Positions 18,179 through 27,784 are shown, numbered from the stretch's first letter. The stretch: 64,000 nucleotides of DNA from Ramlibacter sp. (GCA_019635415.1 JAHBZN010000002.1:930001-994000); one strand, 5' to 3'. A program made the numbers and translations. Notes: generated from the sequence alone by a model not told the origin.

Positions 18179-18197
18179 AATGAGAATTATTCTCGTT
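18179..18197. promoter_or_regulatory. Fur-box-like operator of the second receptor operon
   Basis: AATGAGAA-TTA-TTCTCGTT, the cleanest Fur-like palindrome in the window. It is 226 bases upstream of the small membrane protein gene, implying a long leader that contains repeat copy E. Confidence 0.8.
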
Positions 18198-18206
18198 TGT
18201 TGGCGC

Positions 18207-18234
18207 AAAAAAAAGCCGGTCGCTGCCGCCGGCT
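18207..18234 (-). terminator. Terminator of bfr
   Basis: On the minus strand: AGCCGG, 9-base loop, CCGGCT and a run of eight T, starting 25 bases after the bfr stop. Confidence 0.88.
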
Positions 18235-18258
18235 CACATGCGTGTGGGAGGCGAGACC

Positions 18259-18735
18259 TCAGCTCAACTCGCCCATCTGGCTCTGCAGGTAGTTCTGCAG
18301 GCCGACCTTGCCAACGAGGTCGATCTGGGTCTCGAGGAAGTCGATGTGTTCTTCGGTGTCGTCAAGGATGCCTTGCAGCAGATCGCGGCTCACATAGTCC
18401 CGCACGGCCTCACAGTGGGCAATCCCGTCCTTGATGGTGGCCTGTGCGCCCTGTTCGGCCTTGAGGTCGCACTGCAGAATCTCGGGCACGTCCTCGCCGA
18501 CCATGAGTTTGCCGAGGTCCTGCAGGTTGGGCAGGCCATCCAGCACGAAGATGCGGTCCATGAGCTTGTCGGCATGCTTCATCTCGCCCATGGACTCGTC
18601 GTATTCCTTCTTGGCGAGCTTGTCCAGGCCCCAGTGCTTGTACATGCGGTAGTGCAGAAAGTACTGGTTGATCGCGGTCAGCTCGTTCTTGAGCTGGGCC
18701 TGCAGATGCTCGATGACTTTGGCGTCGCCTTTCAT
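18259..18735 (-). CDS. bfr: Bacterioferritin
   Basis: 158 residues, the canonical length. It forms a 24-subunit iron-storage shell with heme. Heme-ligand Met52 is present (GEMKHAD), as are ferroxidase ligands Glu18, Glu51, His54, Glu94 and His130. The residue aligned with Glu127 is Thr (DDTEEHID), so the sixth ferroxidase ligand may be absent or supplied by the neighbouring Glu128. Start: ATG at 18735; the in-frame upstream extension lacks homology. It lies downstream of ahpCF and is separated by a hairpin. Confidence 0.95.
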   Translation of the reverse strand: MKGDAKVIEHLQAQLKNELTAINQYFLHYRMYKHWGLDKLAKKEYDESMGEMKHADKLMDRIFVLDGLPNLQDLGKLMVGEDVPEILQCDLKAEQGAQATIKDGIAHCEAVRDYVSRDLLQGILDDTEEHIDFLETQIDLVGKVGLQNYLQSQMGELS

Positions 18736-18797
18736 GCGGATGCTCCCGGTGTGGTTCTGAAGCGGCTCATTGTCCGGGAATTCGACGGCCTTGCGGG

Positions 18798-18836
18798 GCA
18801 ATCCCCCACGCACGCGGTCTGCGTGCGTGTGATTGC
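18798..18836. terminator. Long hairpin between ahpF and bfr
   Basis: A nested perfect inverted repeat: outer GCAATC/GATTGC, inner CACGCACGC/GCGTGCGTG with a 5-base loop. There is no T-run, so it could be a factor-independent pause, an mRNA-end stabiliser or a leader structure of bfr rather than a classic terminator. Confidence 0.5.
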
Positions 18837-18851
18837 GATAGGCATTCGCAT

Positions 18852-20408
18852 TCAGGCCGGGGCCGTGCTGCGGATCAGGTGGTCAAAGGCGCCGAGCGCG
18901 GCCTTGGCGCCATCACCCGCGGCAATGATGATCTGCTTGAAAGGCGTGGTGGTCGCGTCGCCCGCGGCAAAGACACCGGGCACCGAGGTCTGGCCGCGCG
19001 CGTCCACCTCGATCTCGCCGTGCTTGCTCAGCGTCACCGTGCCCTTGAGCCAGTCGGTGTTGGGCACCAGGCCGATCTGCACGAACACGCCTTCCAGGTC
19101 CACGCGCTTTTCCTCGCCGCTCGCGCGGTCCTTGAACACCAGCCCATTGACCTTGTCGGTGCCGGTGATCTCGGTGGTCTGCGCATGGGTGAACACGGTC
19201 ACGTTGCCCAGGCTGCGCAGCTTGCGCTGCAGCACTTCGTCGGCGCGCAGCCGGGTGTCGTACTCGATCAGCGTGACGTGGCCCACGATGCCGGCCAGGT
19301 CAATCGCGGCCTCCACGCCCGAGTTGCCACCACCGATCACCGCCACGCGCTTGCCCTTGAACAGCGGACCGTCGCAGTGCGGGCAGTAGGCCACGCCCTT
19401 GTTCCTGAACTCGGCTTCACCGGGCACATTGATGTTGCGCCAGCGCGCGCCGGTGGTGATCACCACCGATCGGGCCTTCAGGGAAGCGCCGCTGTCGAGC
19501 TGCACCTCGATCAGGTCCTTGCCCGGCACCAGCGCACGGGCACGTTGCAGGTTCATGATGTCCACGTCGTAGGAGCGCACGTGCTCCTCCAGCGCCAGTG
19601 CGAACTTCGGGCCCTCGGTTTCCTTGATCGAGATGAAGTTCTCGATGCCCAGCGTGTCCAGTACCTGGCCGCCAAAGCGTTCGGAGGCGATGCCGGTGCG
19701 GATGCCCTTGCGCGCCGCATAGACGGCCGCGGCCGCGCCGGCCGGCCCGCCGCCGACGATCAGCACGTCGAACGGCTCCTTGGCGGCGATTTTCTTCGCC
19801 TCGCGCTCGGTGCCGCCCGTGTCCACCTTGGCCAGGATTTCCTCGAGGCTCAGGCGGCCGGTGCCGAACATCGTGCCGTTGAGGAACACCGTGGGCACGC
19901 CCATGATCTGGCGTTCGTTGATTTCGTCCTGGAACAGTCCGCCCTCGATCATCGTGGTCTTGATGCGCGGGTTCTGGACTGCCATGAGGTTCAGCGCCTG
20001 CACCACGTCAGGACAGTTGTGGCAGGTCAGCGAGACGTAGACCTCGAATTCAAGGTCGGTGTCCAGTGCGCGAATCTGGTCAAGCAGGGCCTGCTCCACC
20101 TTGGGCGGATAGCCCCCGACCTGCAACAGGGCGAGCACCAGCGAGGTGAACTCGTGCCCCATGGGCAGGCCGGCAAAACGCGGGCCGTGGTTTTCGCCGG
20201 GACGATTGACCGAGAACGACGGCGTCCGGTGTGGGCCCCCGTGTGATTCGGTCACCGTGATGCGGGCAGACGAATCGGCGATGTCCTTGAGCAAGGCCCG
20301 CATTTCGGTGGAGGCAGGCGTGTCGTCGAGCGCCGCCGCAATTTCCACCGGCTGCGTGATGCGCTCCAGGTAGCTGGCCAGTTGGGCCTTGAGGCTGGCG
20401 TCGAGCAT
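18852..20408 (-). CDS. ahpF: Alkyl hydroperoxide reductase subunit F
   Basis: A 518-residue flavoprotein that passes electrons from NADH to AhpC. The N-terminal thioredoxin-like half carries the dithiol CHNC. The C-terminal thioredoxin-reductase-like half has an FAD motif [18 protein letters not shown], the redox CPHC and a NAD(P) motif [16 protein letters not shown]. Length and order match E. coli AhpF (521). It follows ahpC after 12 bases in the same operon. Confidence 0.97.
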   Translation of the reverse strand: MLDASLKAQLASYLERITQPVEIAAALDDTPASTEMRALLKDIADSSARITVTESHGGPHRTPSFSVNRPGENHGPRFAGLPMGHEFTSLVLALLQVGGYPPKVEQALLDQIRALDTDLEFEVYVSLTCHNCPDVVQALNLMAVQNPRIKTTMIEGGLFQDEINERQIMGVPTVFLNGTMFGTGRLSLEEILAKVDTGGTEREAKKIAAKEPFDVLIVGGGPAGAAAAVYAARKGIRTGIASERFGGQVLDTLGIENFISIKETEGPKFALALEEHVRSYDVDIMNLQRARALVPGKDLIEVQLDSGASLKARSVVITTGARWRNINVPGEAEFRNKGVAYCPHCDGPLFKGKRVAVIGGGNSGVEAAIDLAGIVGHVTLIEYDTRLRADEVLQRKLRSLGNVTVFTHAQTTEITGTDKVNGLVFKDRASGEEKRVDLEGVFVQIGLVPNTDWLKGTVTLSKHGEIEVDARGQTSVPGVFAAGDATTTPFKQIIIAAGDGAKAALGAFDHLIRSTAPA

Positions 20409-20420
20409 GCGCGGGCCTCC

Positions 20421-20993
20421 TCAGATCTTGCCGACCAGATCGAGCGACGGGGCGAGCGTGGCTTCGCCTTCCTTCCACTTGGCGGGGCAGACTTCCCCGG
20501 GGTGGGCGGCGATGTACTGCGCGGCCTTGACACGGCGCAGCGTCTCGGTGGCGTCGCGGCCGATGCCGTTGTCATGGACTTCGATCGTCTTGATCTGGCC
20601 CTCGGGGTCGATCACAAAAGTGCCGCGCAGCGCCAGGCCGGCGTCCTCGCCCTCGGTGATCAGCACCTGGAAGAAGCTGGCCAGCTGGTGGTTCGGATCG
20701 CCGATCAGCGGGTACTGAACCTTCTTGATGGTGTCGGACGTGTCGTGCCAGGCCTTGTGGGTGAAATGGGTGTCGGTGGACACGCCATAGATCTCCACGC
20801 CGAGCTTCTTGAAGGCCTCGTAGTGATCGGCCAGGTCGCCCAGCTCGGTGGGGCAGACGAAGGTGAAGTCGGCCGGATAGAACACGACGACGGACCACTT
20901 GCCCTTGAAGCTCTGTTCCGAGACGGGAACGAACTTGCCGTTGTGATAGGCCGTGGCCTTGAACGGGGGGACGGTGGTGTTGATCAGGGACAT
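20421..20993 (-). CDS. ahpC: Alkyl hydroperoxide reductase subunit C (peroxiredoxin)
   Basis: A 190-residue typical 2-Cys peroxiredoxin (AhpC1 class): peroxidatic Cys in FVCPTELGDLADHY and resolving Cys in GEVCPAKWKEG near the C-terminus. It detoxifies peroxides with AhpF. Start: ATG at 20993 with RBS AGAGAGG about 8 bases upstream; that RBS may be paired in a leader hairpin (21001-21039). A Fur-like site lies further upstream. Confidence 0.97.
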   Translation of the reverse strand: MSLINTTVPPFKATAYHNGKFVPVSEQSFKGKWSVVVFYPADFTFVCPTELGDLADHYEAFKKLGVEIYGVSTDTHFTHKAWHDTSDTIKKVQYPLIGDPNHQLASFFQVLITEGEDAGLALRGTFVIDPEGQIKTIEVHDNGIGRDATETLRRVKAAQYIAAHPGEVCPAKWKEGEATLAPSLDLVGKI

Positions 20994-21000
20994 GCGGGTT

Positions 21001-21039
21001 ACCTCTCTTGAAAATCAAACAAAATTGTTTGTAAGAGGT
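21001..21039 (-). promoter_or_regulatory. Leader hairpin overlapping the ahpC ribosome-binding site
   Basis: A perfect inner palindrome CAAACAA-AA-TTGTTTG (21016-21031) is enclosed by outer arms ACCTCT/AGAGGT; one outer arm contains the AGAGAGGT ribosome-binding site of ahpC. It could be a transcription-factor site or a translational control structure. Confidence 0.5.
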
Positions 21040-21052
21040 AGCTTAACGCTCA

Positions 21053-21071
21053 AATGAGAATAATTCCAATT
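21053..21071. promoter_or_regulatory. Fur-box-like site upstream of ahpC
   Basis: AATGAGAA-TAA-TTCCAATT: the left arm is perfect, the right arm weaker. It lies between ahpC and the ppsR stop, 60 bases upstream of ahpC. Confidence 0.55.
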
Positions 21072-21113
21072 AATTGACTGAATTTATTTCATTGTCAACA
21101 ACTATGAAGATCG

Positions 21114-21935
21114 TCAGTACACCAGCCGCTCCGGGCGTATTTCCTGCAGGATGGTGGTGGCGATCTCCTCGATGCTCTTGGTCGTGGTGGACAGCCAGCG
21201 GATGCCGGCGCGACGCATCATGGCTTCCGCCTCGCTGACTTCCATGCGGCAGTTCTCCAGGCTGGCGTAGCGGCTATTGGGCCGGCGTTCGTTGCGGATT
21301 TCGCTCAGGCGGTCGGGCTGGATGCTCAGGCCGAAGATTTTCTTCTTGTGGGCGAGCAGGGCCGCCGGCAGTTGCTGCCGTTCGAAGTCTTCCGGGATCA
21401 GCGGATAGTTCGCCGCCTTGAGACCGTACTGCATGGCCAGGTAGAGCGACGTGGGCGTCTTGCCGCTGCGGCTCACGCCCACCAGGATCACCTCGGATGA
21501 CTCCAGGTCGCGGTTGGACTGCCCGTCGTCGTGGGCCAGGCTGAAGTTGATGGCCTCGATGCGGTCGTGGTACTCCTTGCTCTTGCTCACGTCACTGAAG
21601 CGGCCGATGCGGTGGTTGGACTTGATGCCCAGCTCCACCTCGAGCGGGCGCACAAAGGTGCCGAACATGTCCATCAGCATGCCCTTGCAACCCTCCTCGA
21701 TGACGGTGAGGATTTCGGTGTTCACCAGGGTGGTGAACACCAGAGGCTTCTTGCCCTCTGCCTCGGCGGTGTGGTTGATCTGGCGCACGACCTGATGTGC
21801 CTTGTCTACGGTGTCGACAAAGGGCAACCGCACATGGCGGGGCTTCATCTCGAACTGGGCCAGGATGGCGTTGCCGAAAGTCTCTGCCGTGATGCCGGTG
21901 CCGTCGGAGATGAAGAAAACTGTGCGTGTGTGCAT
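21114..21935 (-). CDS. ppsR: PEP synthase regulatory protein (bifunctional kinase/pyrophosphorylase)
   Basis: A 273-residue DUF299/PSRP family protein. It inactivates PEP synthase by ADP-dependent phosphorylation and reactivates it by phosphate-dependent dephosphorylation. Visible are the N-terminal FFISDGTGITAETFGNA and the P-loop GVSRSGKTPTSLYLA. Start: ATG at 21935; the in-frame extension upstream runs antisense through ppsA and is not real. It is transcribed divergently from its target gene ppsA, as commonly seen in proteobacteria. Confidence 0.96.
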   Translation of the reverse strand: MHTRTVFFISDGTGITAETFGNAILAQFEMKPRHVRLPFVDTVDKAHQVVRQINHTAEAEGKKPLVFTTLVNTEILTVIEEGCKGMLMDMFGTFVRPLEVELGIKSNHRIGRFSDVSKSKEYHDRIEAINFSLAHDDGQSNRDLESSEVILVGVSRSGKTPTSLYLAMQYGLKAANYPLIPEDFERQQLPAALLAHKKKIFGLSIQPDRLSEIRNERRPNSRYASLENCRMEVSEAEAMMRRAGIRWLSTTTKSIEEIATTILQEIRPERLVY

Positions 21936-22071
21936 GGTCGCCTTTGTAATGCTTTCAGTCTGCTGCAAGGCCGCGGGCGCGGGCTGCGGCCTACAATCGG
22001 GGTAATTATCCAAATTCCCCGCCATGCACCGCCGCTGCCTATTCGAACAACAGCCAAGCCGCTCGCCGTGC

Positions 22072-22136
22072 CATGGGAAAGCACCCCCTGATCGCCGGGG
22101 TGCCGCACAGGTTTTAACTTCTGGAGCTTTCCCATG
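22072..22136 (+). promoter_or_regulatory. Structured ppsA leader burying the start codon
   Basis: A perfect 11-base inverted repeat: CATGGGAAAGC (22072-22082) and GCTTTCCCATG (22126-22136), the second arm ending in the ppsA ATG. Nested inside is GCACCCC/GGGGTGC (22081-22087, 22097-22103), which competes with the outer arm for two bases. A short frame (22073-22117, 14 codons plus stop) also starts in the first arm. Confidence 0.6.
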
Positions 22137-24527
22137 TCTGCACTTTTCAGCGCGACCGCCTTGGTCGTACCGTTTGAAAACCTGAGAATGACCGACGTCG
22201 AGGCGGTCGGCGGCAAGAACGCCAGCCTCGGCGAAATGATCTCGCAGTTGCCCCAGGGTGTGCGCGTACCCACGGGTTTTGCCACCACGGCCCACGCGTT
22301 CCGCCAGTTCCTCGCCCATGACGGGCTTGCGGACCGCATCAGCGAACGGCTCAAGCGCCTGGATACCGAGGATGTGCGCGCGCTGGCTGCCGCCGGCGCC
22401 GAAATCCGCGGCTGGGTCGAAGCCCAGCCGTTTCCCGCAGACCTTGAAAAAGCGATCGCCGAGGCTTTCGCCACCCTGAGCGCGGGCAACCCGGCCGCGT
22501 CGTTCGCGGTCCGCTCGTCAGCCACGGCGGAAGACCTGCCGGACGCCTCCTTCGCCGGCCAGCAGGAAACTTTTCTCAATGTGGTCGGCATTGCCGACGT
22601 GCTGCACAAGATGAAAGAGGTGTTTGCCAGCCTCTACAACGATCGCGCCATCAGTTATCGCGTCCACAAGGGGTTCGAGCACGACGTGGTGGCCCTTTCA
22701 GCGGGTGTGCAGCGCATGGTCCGCTCGGACCTGGGCGCAGCCGGCGTGATGTTCACCATCGACACCGAGTCGGGTTTTGAAGACGTGGTGTTCATCACCA
22801 GCAGCTATGGCCTGGGCGAGACCGTGGTGCAGGGCGCCGTGAACCCCGACGAGTTCTATGTCCACAAACCCATGCTCAAGGCGGGCAAGCGTGCGGTCAT
22901 CCGCCGCAACCTGGGCTCCAAGCTGATCCAGATGGTGTTTGCCAGTGCCGAGGAAAAGGCCCGGGACGGCAAACTGGTCAAGACCACCGATGTGCCGCTG
23001 GAGCAGCGCAACCGCTACTCGCTGACCGACGCCGACGTGGAGCAACTCGCGCATTACGCGCTGGTGATCGAGCAGCATTACGGTCGCCCGATGGACATCG
23101 AATGGGGCAAGGATGGCACGGACGGCCTGCTGTACATCCTGCAGGCCCGGCCCGAGACCGTGAAGAGCCAGCAGGGCGACAAGGCCGAGCTGCGCTACAA
23201 GCTCAAGGGCCGTGGCGCCGTGCTCGCCGAAGGGCGTGCCATCGGCCAGAAGATCGGCACCGGGCCGGTGCGCCTTGTCCACAGCATTGCCGAGATGGAC
23301 AAGGTGCAGGCCGGTGACATCCTCGTGACCGACATGACCGATCCCAACTGGGAGCCGGTCATGAAGCGCGCCAGCGCCATCGTGACCAACCGGGGCGGGC
23401 GCACCTGCCACGCGGCCATCATTGCCCGCGAGCTGGGCATCCCCGCCGTGGTGGGCTGCGGCGACGCCACCGAGCGGCTCAAGGATGGCACCCTTGTGAC
23501 CGTGAGCTGTGCCGAGGGAGATACCGGCTTCATCTACGACGGCCTGCTCGAAACCGAGGTGACCGAGGTCGAGCGCGGTGCCATGCCCGCCATCAAGACC
23601 AAGATCATGATGAACGTGGGCAACCCGCAACTGGCCTTCGACTTCTGCCAGTTGCCCAACGAGGGCGTGGGGCTGGCGCGGCTTGAATTCATCATCAACA
23701 ACAACATTGGCGTGCATCCCAAGGCCATCCTCGACTATCCCAATGTCGATGCCGACCTGAAGAAGGCCGTGGAGTCTGTGGCGCGCGGCCACGCATCGCC
23801 CAAGGCCTTTTATGTGGACAAGGTGGCCGAGGGTGTGGCCACGATTGCCGCGGCGTTCTGGCCCAAGCCGGTGATCGTGCGGCTGAGCGATTTCAAGTCC
23901 AACGAGTACCGCAAGCTCATTGGCGGCAGCCGCTACGAGCCCGAGGAAGAGAATCCCATGCTCGGCTTCCGCGGCGCGGCGCGCTATGTGAGCGCCGAAT
24001 TCAGCGAAGCGTTCGCCATGGAGTGCGAGGCCCTGCGACGCGTGCGCAATGAAATGGGGCTGACCAATGTGCAGGTTATGGTGCCCTTCGTGCGCACGCT
24101 GGGGCAGGCTGACAAGGTGACGCAGTTGCTCGCCGGCCATGGACTCAAGCGCGGCCAGGACGAACTCAAGGTCATCATGATGTGCGAGGTTCCGAGCAAC
24201 GCCATCCTGGCCGACGAGTTCCTCGAGTACTTCGACGGCTTCTCCATCGGCTCCAACGACCTGACCCAGCTCACGCTGGGCCTGGACCGCGATTCGGGTC
24301 TAGAACTGCTGGCCGCTGACTTTGACGAACGCGATCCGGCGGTCAAGGCCATGCTCAGCCGCGCCATCAAGGCCTGCCAGGCCCAGGGCAAATACGTGGG
24401 CATCTGCGGCCAGGGCCCGAGCGACCACCCCGATTTTGCGCAGTGGCTGGCTGCTGAAGGCATTGCCTCGATCTCGCTGAACCCTGACAGCGTGATCGAA
24501 ACCTGGAAGCAGCTTTCACGGGGCTGA
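22134..24527 (+). CDS. ppsA: Phosphoenolpyruvate synthase
   Basis: 797 residues, normal length. It converts pyruvate and ATP to PEP, AMP and phosphate in gluconeogenesis. An N-terminal ATP-grasp-type domain ([20 protein letters not shown] onward) is followed by the swivelling phosphohistidine domain with [17 protein letters not shown] and a C-terminal TIM-barrel PEP/pyruvate domain ending in [19 protein letters not shown] and the [12 protein letters not shown] motif with the active-site Cys. Weak RBS (CTGGAG). The start codon lies in an inverted repeat. Regulated by divergent PpsR. Confidence 0.98.
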   Translation: MSALFSATALVVPFENLRMTDVEAVGGKNASLGEMISQLPQGVRVPTGFATTAHAFRQFLAHDGLADRISERLKRLDTEDVRALAAAGAEIRGWVEAQPFPADLEKAIAEAFATLSAGNPAASFAVRSSATAEDLPDASFAGQQETFLNVVGIADVLHKMKEVFASLYNDRAISYRVHKGFEHDVVALSAGVQRMVRSDLGAAGVMFTIDTESGFEDVVFITSSYGLGETVVQGAVNPDEFYVHKPMLKAGKRAVIRRNLGSKLIQMVFASAEEKARDGKLVKTTDVPLEQRNRYSLTDADVEQLAHYALVIEQHYGRPMDIEWGKDGTDGLLYILQARPETVKSQQGDKAELRYKLKGRGAVLAEGRAIGQKIGTGPVRLVHSIAEMDKVQAGDILVTDMTDPNWEPVMKRASAIVTNRGGRTCHAAIIARELGIPAVVGCGDATERLKDGTLVTVSCAEGDTGFIYDGLLETEVTEVERGAMPAIKTKIMMNVGNPQLAFDFCQLPNEGVGLARLEFIINNNIGVHPKAILDYPNVDADLKKAVESVARGHASPKAFYVDKVAEGVATIAAAFWPKPVIVRLSDFKSNEYRKLIGGSRYEPEEENPMLGFRGAARYVSAEFSEAFAMECEALRRVRNEMGLTNVQVMVPFVRTLGQADKVTQLLAGHGLKRGQDELKVIMMCEVPSNAILADEFLEYFDGFSIGSNDLTQLTLGLDRDSGLELLAADFDERDPAVKAMLSRAIKACQAQGKYVGICGQGPSDHPDFAQWLAAEGIASISLNPDSVIETWKQLSRG

Positions 24528-24586
24528 CAAACGGGCCGGCCTTTCCTTCTAGGAAATACCTAGGCCGGTGGGCCGGCACGGGTGGG

Positions 24587-26653
24587 ATGATCGGACGGAT
24601 GTCCGACAGCCCCGCCTACGCTGCCTACAAGCGGCGTATCCACCGCAATCTGGCGTTCTATGGCCTCGGGCTGGCAGCGTTCTTCCTGCTCATGGCCTGG
24701 GCGGAGCGCCAGGGCCTCTCGCGTGTCTGGCTGGGGCCGATCTTCCTGTTTTCCACGGTGATGATCTACGCGGCCATCGGCATCTACGGCCGCACCTCCG
24801 ACGCCAACGAGTACTACGTCGCGGGCCGCCGCATCCCGCCCATGTACAACGGCATGGCCGCCGCGGCCGACTGGATGAGCGCGGCGTCGTTCATCAGTCT
24901 GGCTGGCGGCCTGTATCTGCAGGGCTTTTCTGGAACCGAGGCGCAGCCCGGGGGCCTGGCCTATGTGCTGGGCTGGACCGGCGGCTTCTGCCTGGTGGGC
25001 TTGCTGATTGCGCCGCACCTGCGGCGGCTCAACCTCTATACGGTGCCGGATTATTTCGACGTGCGCTTTGGCGGCCGCTGGCCCAGGCTGATTGCGGCGT
25101 TCGCGGCGGTGCTGTGCTCGTTCACCTATGTGGTGGCGCAGATCTACGGCGTGGGTCTGATCGCTTCCCGGCTGACCGGGGTGCAGTTCGAGATCGGGAT
25201 CCTGCTGGGCCTCGGGGGCGTGCTGCTGTGCTCGTTCCTGGGCGGGATGAGGGCGATCACCTGGACGCAGGTGGCCCAGTACATCATCCTGCTGCTGGCC
25301 TTCCTGATCCCTGTGTCCTGGCTGGCCTACAAGCAGCTCGGCAACCCGTTGGCCCCGCTGGTGTACGGCGAGCAGCTCGAAAAGGTGACCGAGGCCGAGA
25401 AGCAGCTGCGCGACTCGCCGGCGGAGCGCCAGGTGCGCCGGGTCTGGGAACAGCGCGAGAAGGAGTACCAGGACCGGCTGCAGGACATCGAAGGCGCTCT
25501 GCGGCGCGACCGCGCGGCGGCACTGGAACGGGTGCGCCAGCTCAAGGCGCGCGACGCCGATTCGGCCCTCATCGTGGCGGCGGCTCGGGACCTGGCGGCG
25601 TTGCCCAAGACACCGGCGGGCGCGCGCGAACTGTGGACCCGCGCCATGGCCGATGCCCACGAGCGGGCCAAGCCGCTGGGCGGCCTGCCTCCGCATGGTC
25701 AGGCCTTCGCAGGCGATCCCCATGGCACGCCGCAGGAGCAGGCGGCCTTCGAGACGTCGAGGCTGAACTTTCTGGCGCTGGTGTTCTGTCTGATGGTGGG
25801 CACGGCGGGCCTGCCGCACCTGCTGACTCGCTTCTACACCACCCCCACGGTGTCGGAGGCCCGCTCCTCGGTGGCCTGGTCGTTGTTCTTCATCGCCTTG
25901 CTGTACCTCAGCGCGCCCGCGCTGGCGGTACTGGTCAAGTACGAGGTCATGCAGGGGTTGGTGGGCAGCAGCTTCGATGCCCTGCCTTCATGGATCGGGC
26001 AGTGGGCCAAGGTCGATCCTGCGCTGATCTCGGTGTCCGATGTCAACGGCGACCACATCCTGCAGTTCAGCGAAATCCGCATCGCGGCGGACATCGTGAT
26101 GCTGGTCACTCCCGAGGTCGGGGGGCTGCCGTACGTGGTTTCGGGGCTGGTGGCCGCGGGAGGCCTGGCGGCCGCGTTGTCCACGGCCGATGCCCTGCTG
26201 CTGACCATCAGCAATTCGCTGGTGCGCGACGTGTATTGCCACGAGGTGCGACGCGATGTGCCGCCGGAGCAGCGCGTGATCCTGTCCAAGTTTGCGCTGC
26301 TCGGGGTGGCCATGCTGGCGGCCTTCGTCGCGGCGCTCAAGCCGGCTGACATCCTGCCGCTGGTGTCGGCCTCGTTTTCGCTGGCGGCTTCGGCGTTCGT
26401 GCCGGTGATGGTGCTGGGCATCTTCTGGCGTGGCACAACCCGTGCCGGGGCAGTGACGGGCATGCTCGGAGGACTGGGCGTGACAGTGTTCTACATGCTG
26501 GCCAACTCGCCGGCGGTGCGCGCCTTCCTGGGCCTGGAGGCCGGATCGGTGCTGTGGTTTGGCATCCTGCCAGTGTCCGCGGGCGTCTTCGGGGTGACTG
26601 CAGGGCTGCTGATCGCACTGGTTGTCAGTCTGGCCACCCGGGGCGGGGATTGA
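24587..26653 (+). CDS. VC_2705-type sodium:solute symporter (SSS family)
   Basis: 688 residues with about 13 membrane helices, resembling ActP/VC_2705-type sodium:solute symporters for small carboxylates such as acetate. The SSS core GRTSDANEYYVAGRRIPPMY is near residue 63. Two insertions stand out: a charged, probably coiled-coil segment between helices (about 264-340, EKVTEAEKQLRDSPAERQ and on), and a 12-residue EF-hand-like loop DVNGDHILQFSE (about 485-496). Start: ATG at 24587 or 24599. It is followed after 2 bases by its DUF4212 partner. Confidence 0.88.
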   Translation: MIGRMSDSPAYAAYKRRIHRNLAFYGLGLAAFFLLMAWAERQGLSRVWLGPIFLFSTVMIYAAIGIYGRTSDANEYYVAGRRIPPMYNGMAAAADWMSAASFISLAGGLYLQGFSGTEAQPGGLAYVLGWTGGFCLVGLLIAPHLRRLNLYTVPDYFDVRFGGRWPRLIAAFAAVLCSFTYVVAQIYGVGLIASRLTGVQFEIGILLGLGGVLLCSFLGGMRAITWTQVAQYIILLLAFLIPVSWLAYKQLGNPLAPLVYGEQLEKVTEAEKQLRDSPAERQVRRVWEQREKEYQDRLQDIEGALRRDRAAALERVRQLKARDADSALIVAAARDLAALPKTPAGARELWTRAMADAHERAKPLGGLPPHGQAFAGDPHGTPQEQAAFETSRLNFLALVFCLMVGTAGLPHLLTRFYTTPTVSEARSSVAWSLFFIALLYLSAPALAVLVKYEVMQGLVGSSFDALPSWIGQWAKVDPALISVSDVNGDHILQFSEIRIAADIVMLVTPEVGGLPYVVSGLVAAGGLAAALSTADALLLTISNSLVRDVYCHEVRRDVPPEQRVILSKFALLGVAMLAAFVAALKPADILPLVSASFSLAASAFVPVMVLGIFWRGTTRAGAVTGMLGGLGVTVFYMLANSPAVRAFLGLEAGSVLWFGILPVSAGVFGVTAGLLIALVVSLATRGGD

Positions 26654-26655
26654 CC

Positions 26656-26916
26656 ATGCCGCCGGCACACAACCGCGAATACCGGCGCAAGGCGCTCGGG
26701 GTGACTCTGGGGCTGCTGGCGGTGTGGTTTGCCGTGACCTTCGTGGTGATCTACTTCGCCCGCGACATCGAGTTCCGCTTTTTTGGCTGGCCTTTCAGCT
26801 TCTGGATGGGCGCCCAGGGGGCCTTGATCGTCTACGTGCTCATCATCTGGTACTACGCGCGTTTCATGAACCGGCTGGACCGGGAATACGGCATTTCGGA
26901 CGAGCCGCCGCCTTGA
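26656..26916 (+). CDS. DUF4212 small subunit of sodium/solute symporter
   Basis: An 86-residue protein with two membrane helices (about 12-32 and 46-68) and the pattern FWMGAQGALIVYVLIIWYYA of the symporter small-subunit (DUF4212) family. It probably forms a complex with the large SSS protein just upstream. Usually this small gene precedes the large one; here it follows. Start: ATG at 26656. Confidence 0.85.
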   Translation: MPPAHNREYRRKALGVTLGLLAVWFAVTFVVIYFARDIEFRFFGWPFSFWMGAQGALIVYVLIIWYYARFMNRLDREYGISDEPPP

Positions 26917-26941
26917 CTCGCCTGGCCTGGTGCCTGTGGGC

Positions 26942-26947
26942 TATAAT
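26942..26947 (+). promoter_or_regulatory. -10 element of the rpsF operon promoter
   Basis: Perfect TATAAT about 100 bases before rpsF. The best TTGACT upstream (26913-26918) is 23 bases away, too far for a standard -35, so the -35 is weak or unclear. Confidence 0.5.
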
Positions 26948-27047
26948 CCTTGGCTTTGCCTTGCCGCACCACTTCTGACGCAGTGGGCGGCTTCAACCAC
27001 AGCCGGGCAGCGTTCTTCGCGGGCCGGCCCATCCACAAGGAGTGTCC

Positions 27048-27416
27048 ATGCGTCATTACGAAATCATTTTGCTGATTCATCCGGATCAGAGCGAACAGGT
27101 TCCGGCCATGCTGGAGCGCTACAAGGGCATGATCACTGCCGGCGGCGGCAAGATCCACCGTGTAGAAGACTGGGGTCGCCGCCAACTGGCTTACCAGATC
27201 AACAAGCTCGCCAAGGCCCACTACCTGTGCGTCAACATCGAGGCCGATCAGGCCGTGATGGGTGAACTCGAGCACGCCTTCAAGTTCAATGACGCGGTCC
27301 TGCGTCATCTGACCGTCGTGCGCAAGAAGGCCGACACCGGTCCGTCCGCCATGATGAAGACCGTCGAGCGTGAAGAGGCCCGCAAGGCCCAACAGGCGGA
27401 GTACGCGAACAACTGA
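27048..27416 (+). CDS. rpsF: 30S ribosomal protein S6
   Basis: 122 residues: [20 protein letters not shown] start, [18 protein letters not shown] core. Start at 27048 with RBS AAGGAG (27037-27042). First gene of the rpsF-priB-rpsR-rplI operon. Confidence 0.98.
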   Translation: MRHYEIILLIHPDQSEQVPAMLERYKGMITAGGGKIHRVEDWGRRQLAYQINKLAKAHYLCVNIEADQAVMGELEHAFKFNDAVLRHLTVVRKKADTGPSAMMKTVEREEARKAQQAEYANN

Positions 27417-27436
27417 AGCGTGCGCGCCGGCAGTCA

Positions 27437-27769
27437 GTGAACCAACTGGTCCTGAACGCCTGTATCGCCGAGGCTAAAGCCCTGCGGTACACACCGGCCG
27501 GAACCCCTGCGCTGGATTTGCGACTCGAACACGAGTCCGAATTGATCGAAGCAGGGCAGCCCCGGCAGGTGAAGGCAGAAATCAGGGCCGTGGCGCTGGG
27601 TGCGCTGGCCGAGACCCTCGGCAAGCGGCCCATCGGCAGTTCAGGCAGGTTCAGCGGCTTCCTGGCAACACCACGCAACGGCAAATCCGTCGTATTCCAC
27701 ATCCAGGAATTCCTGGCAGATCAAATCAGCTTTGCGGGACAGACCCCAGGTTCTGCCCCTCCCCATTAA
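27437..27769 (+). CDS. priB: Primosomal replication protein N (PriB)
   Basis: A 110-residue OB-fold single-strand DNA-binding protein used in PriA-dependent replication restart. Segments NQLVLNACIAEAKALRYTPA and FLATPRNGKSVVFHIQEF are typical of beta- and gammaproteobacterial PriB encoded between rpsF and rpsR. Start is GTG at 27437, 20 bases after rpsF. Confidence 0.93.
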   Translation: MNQLVLNACIAEAKALRYTPAGTPALDLRLEHESELIEAGQPRQVKAEIRAVALGALAETLGKRPIGSSGRFSGFLATPRNGKSVVFHIQEFLADQISFAGQTPGSAPPH

Positions 27770-27784
27770 GGAAGAGGTCCCATC

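Noticed and set aside
24568..26349. 593-residue same-strand frame overlapping the symporter
   Set aside because: Alternate reading frame; Gly/Ala/Arg-rich, no hydrophobic periodicity, whereas the other frame is a typical SSS protein.
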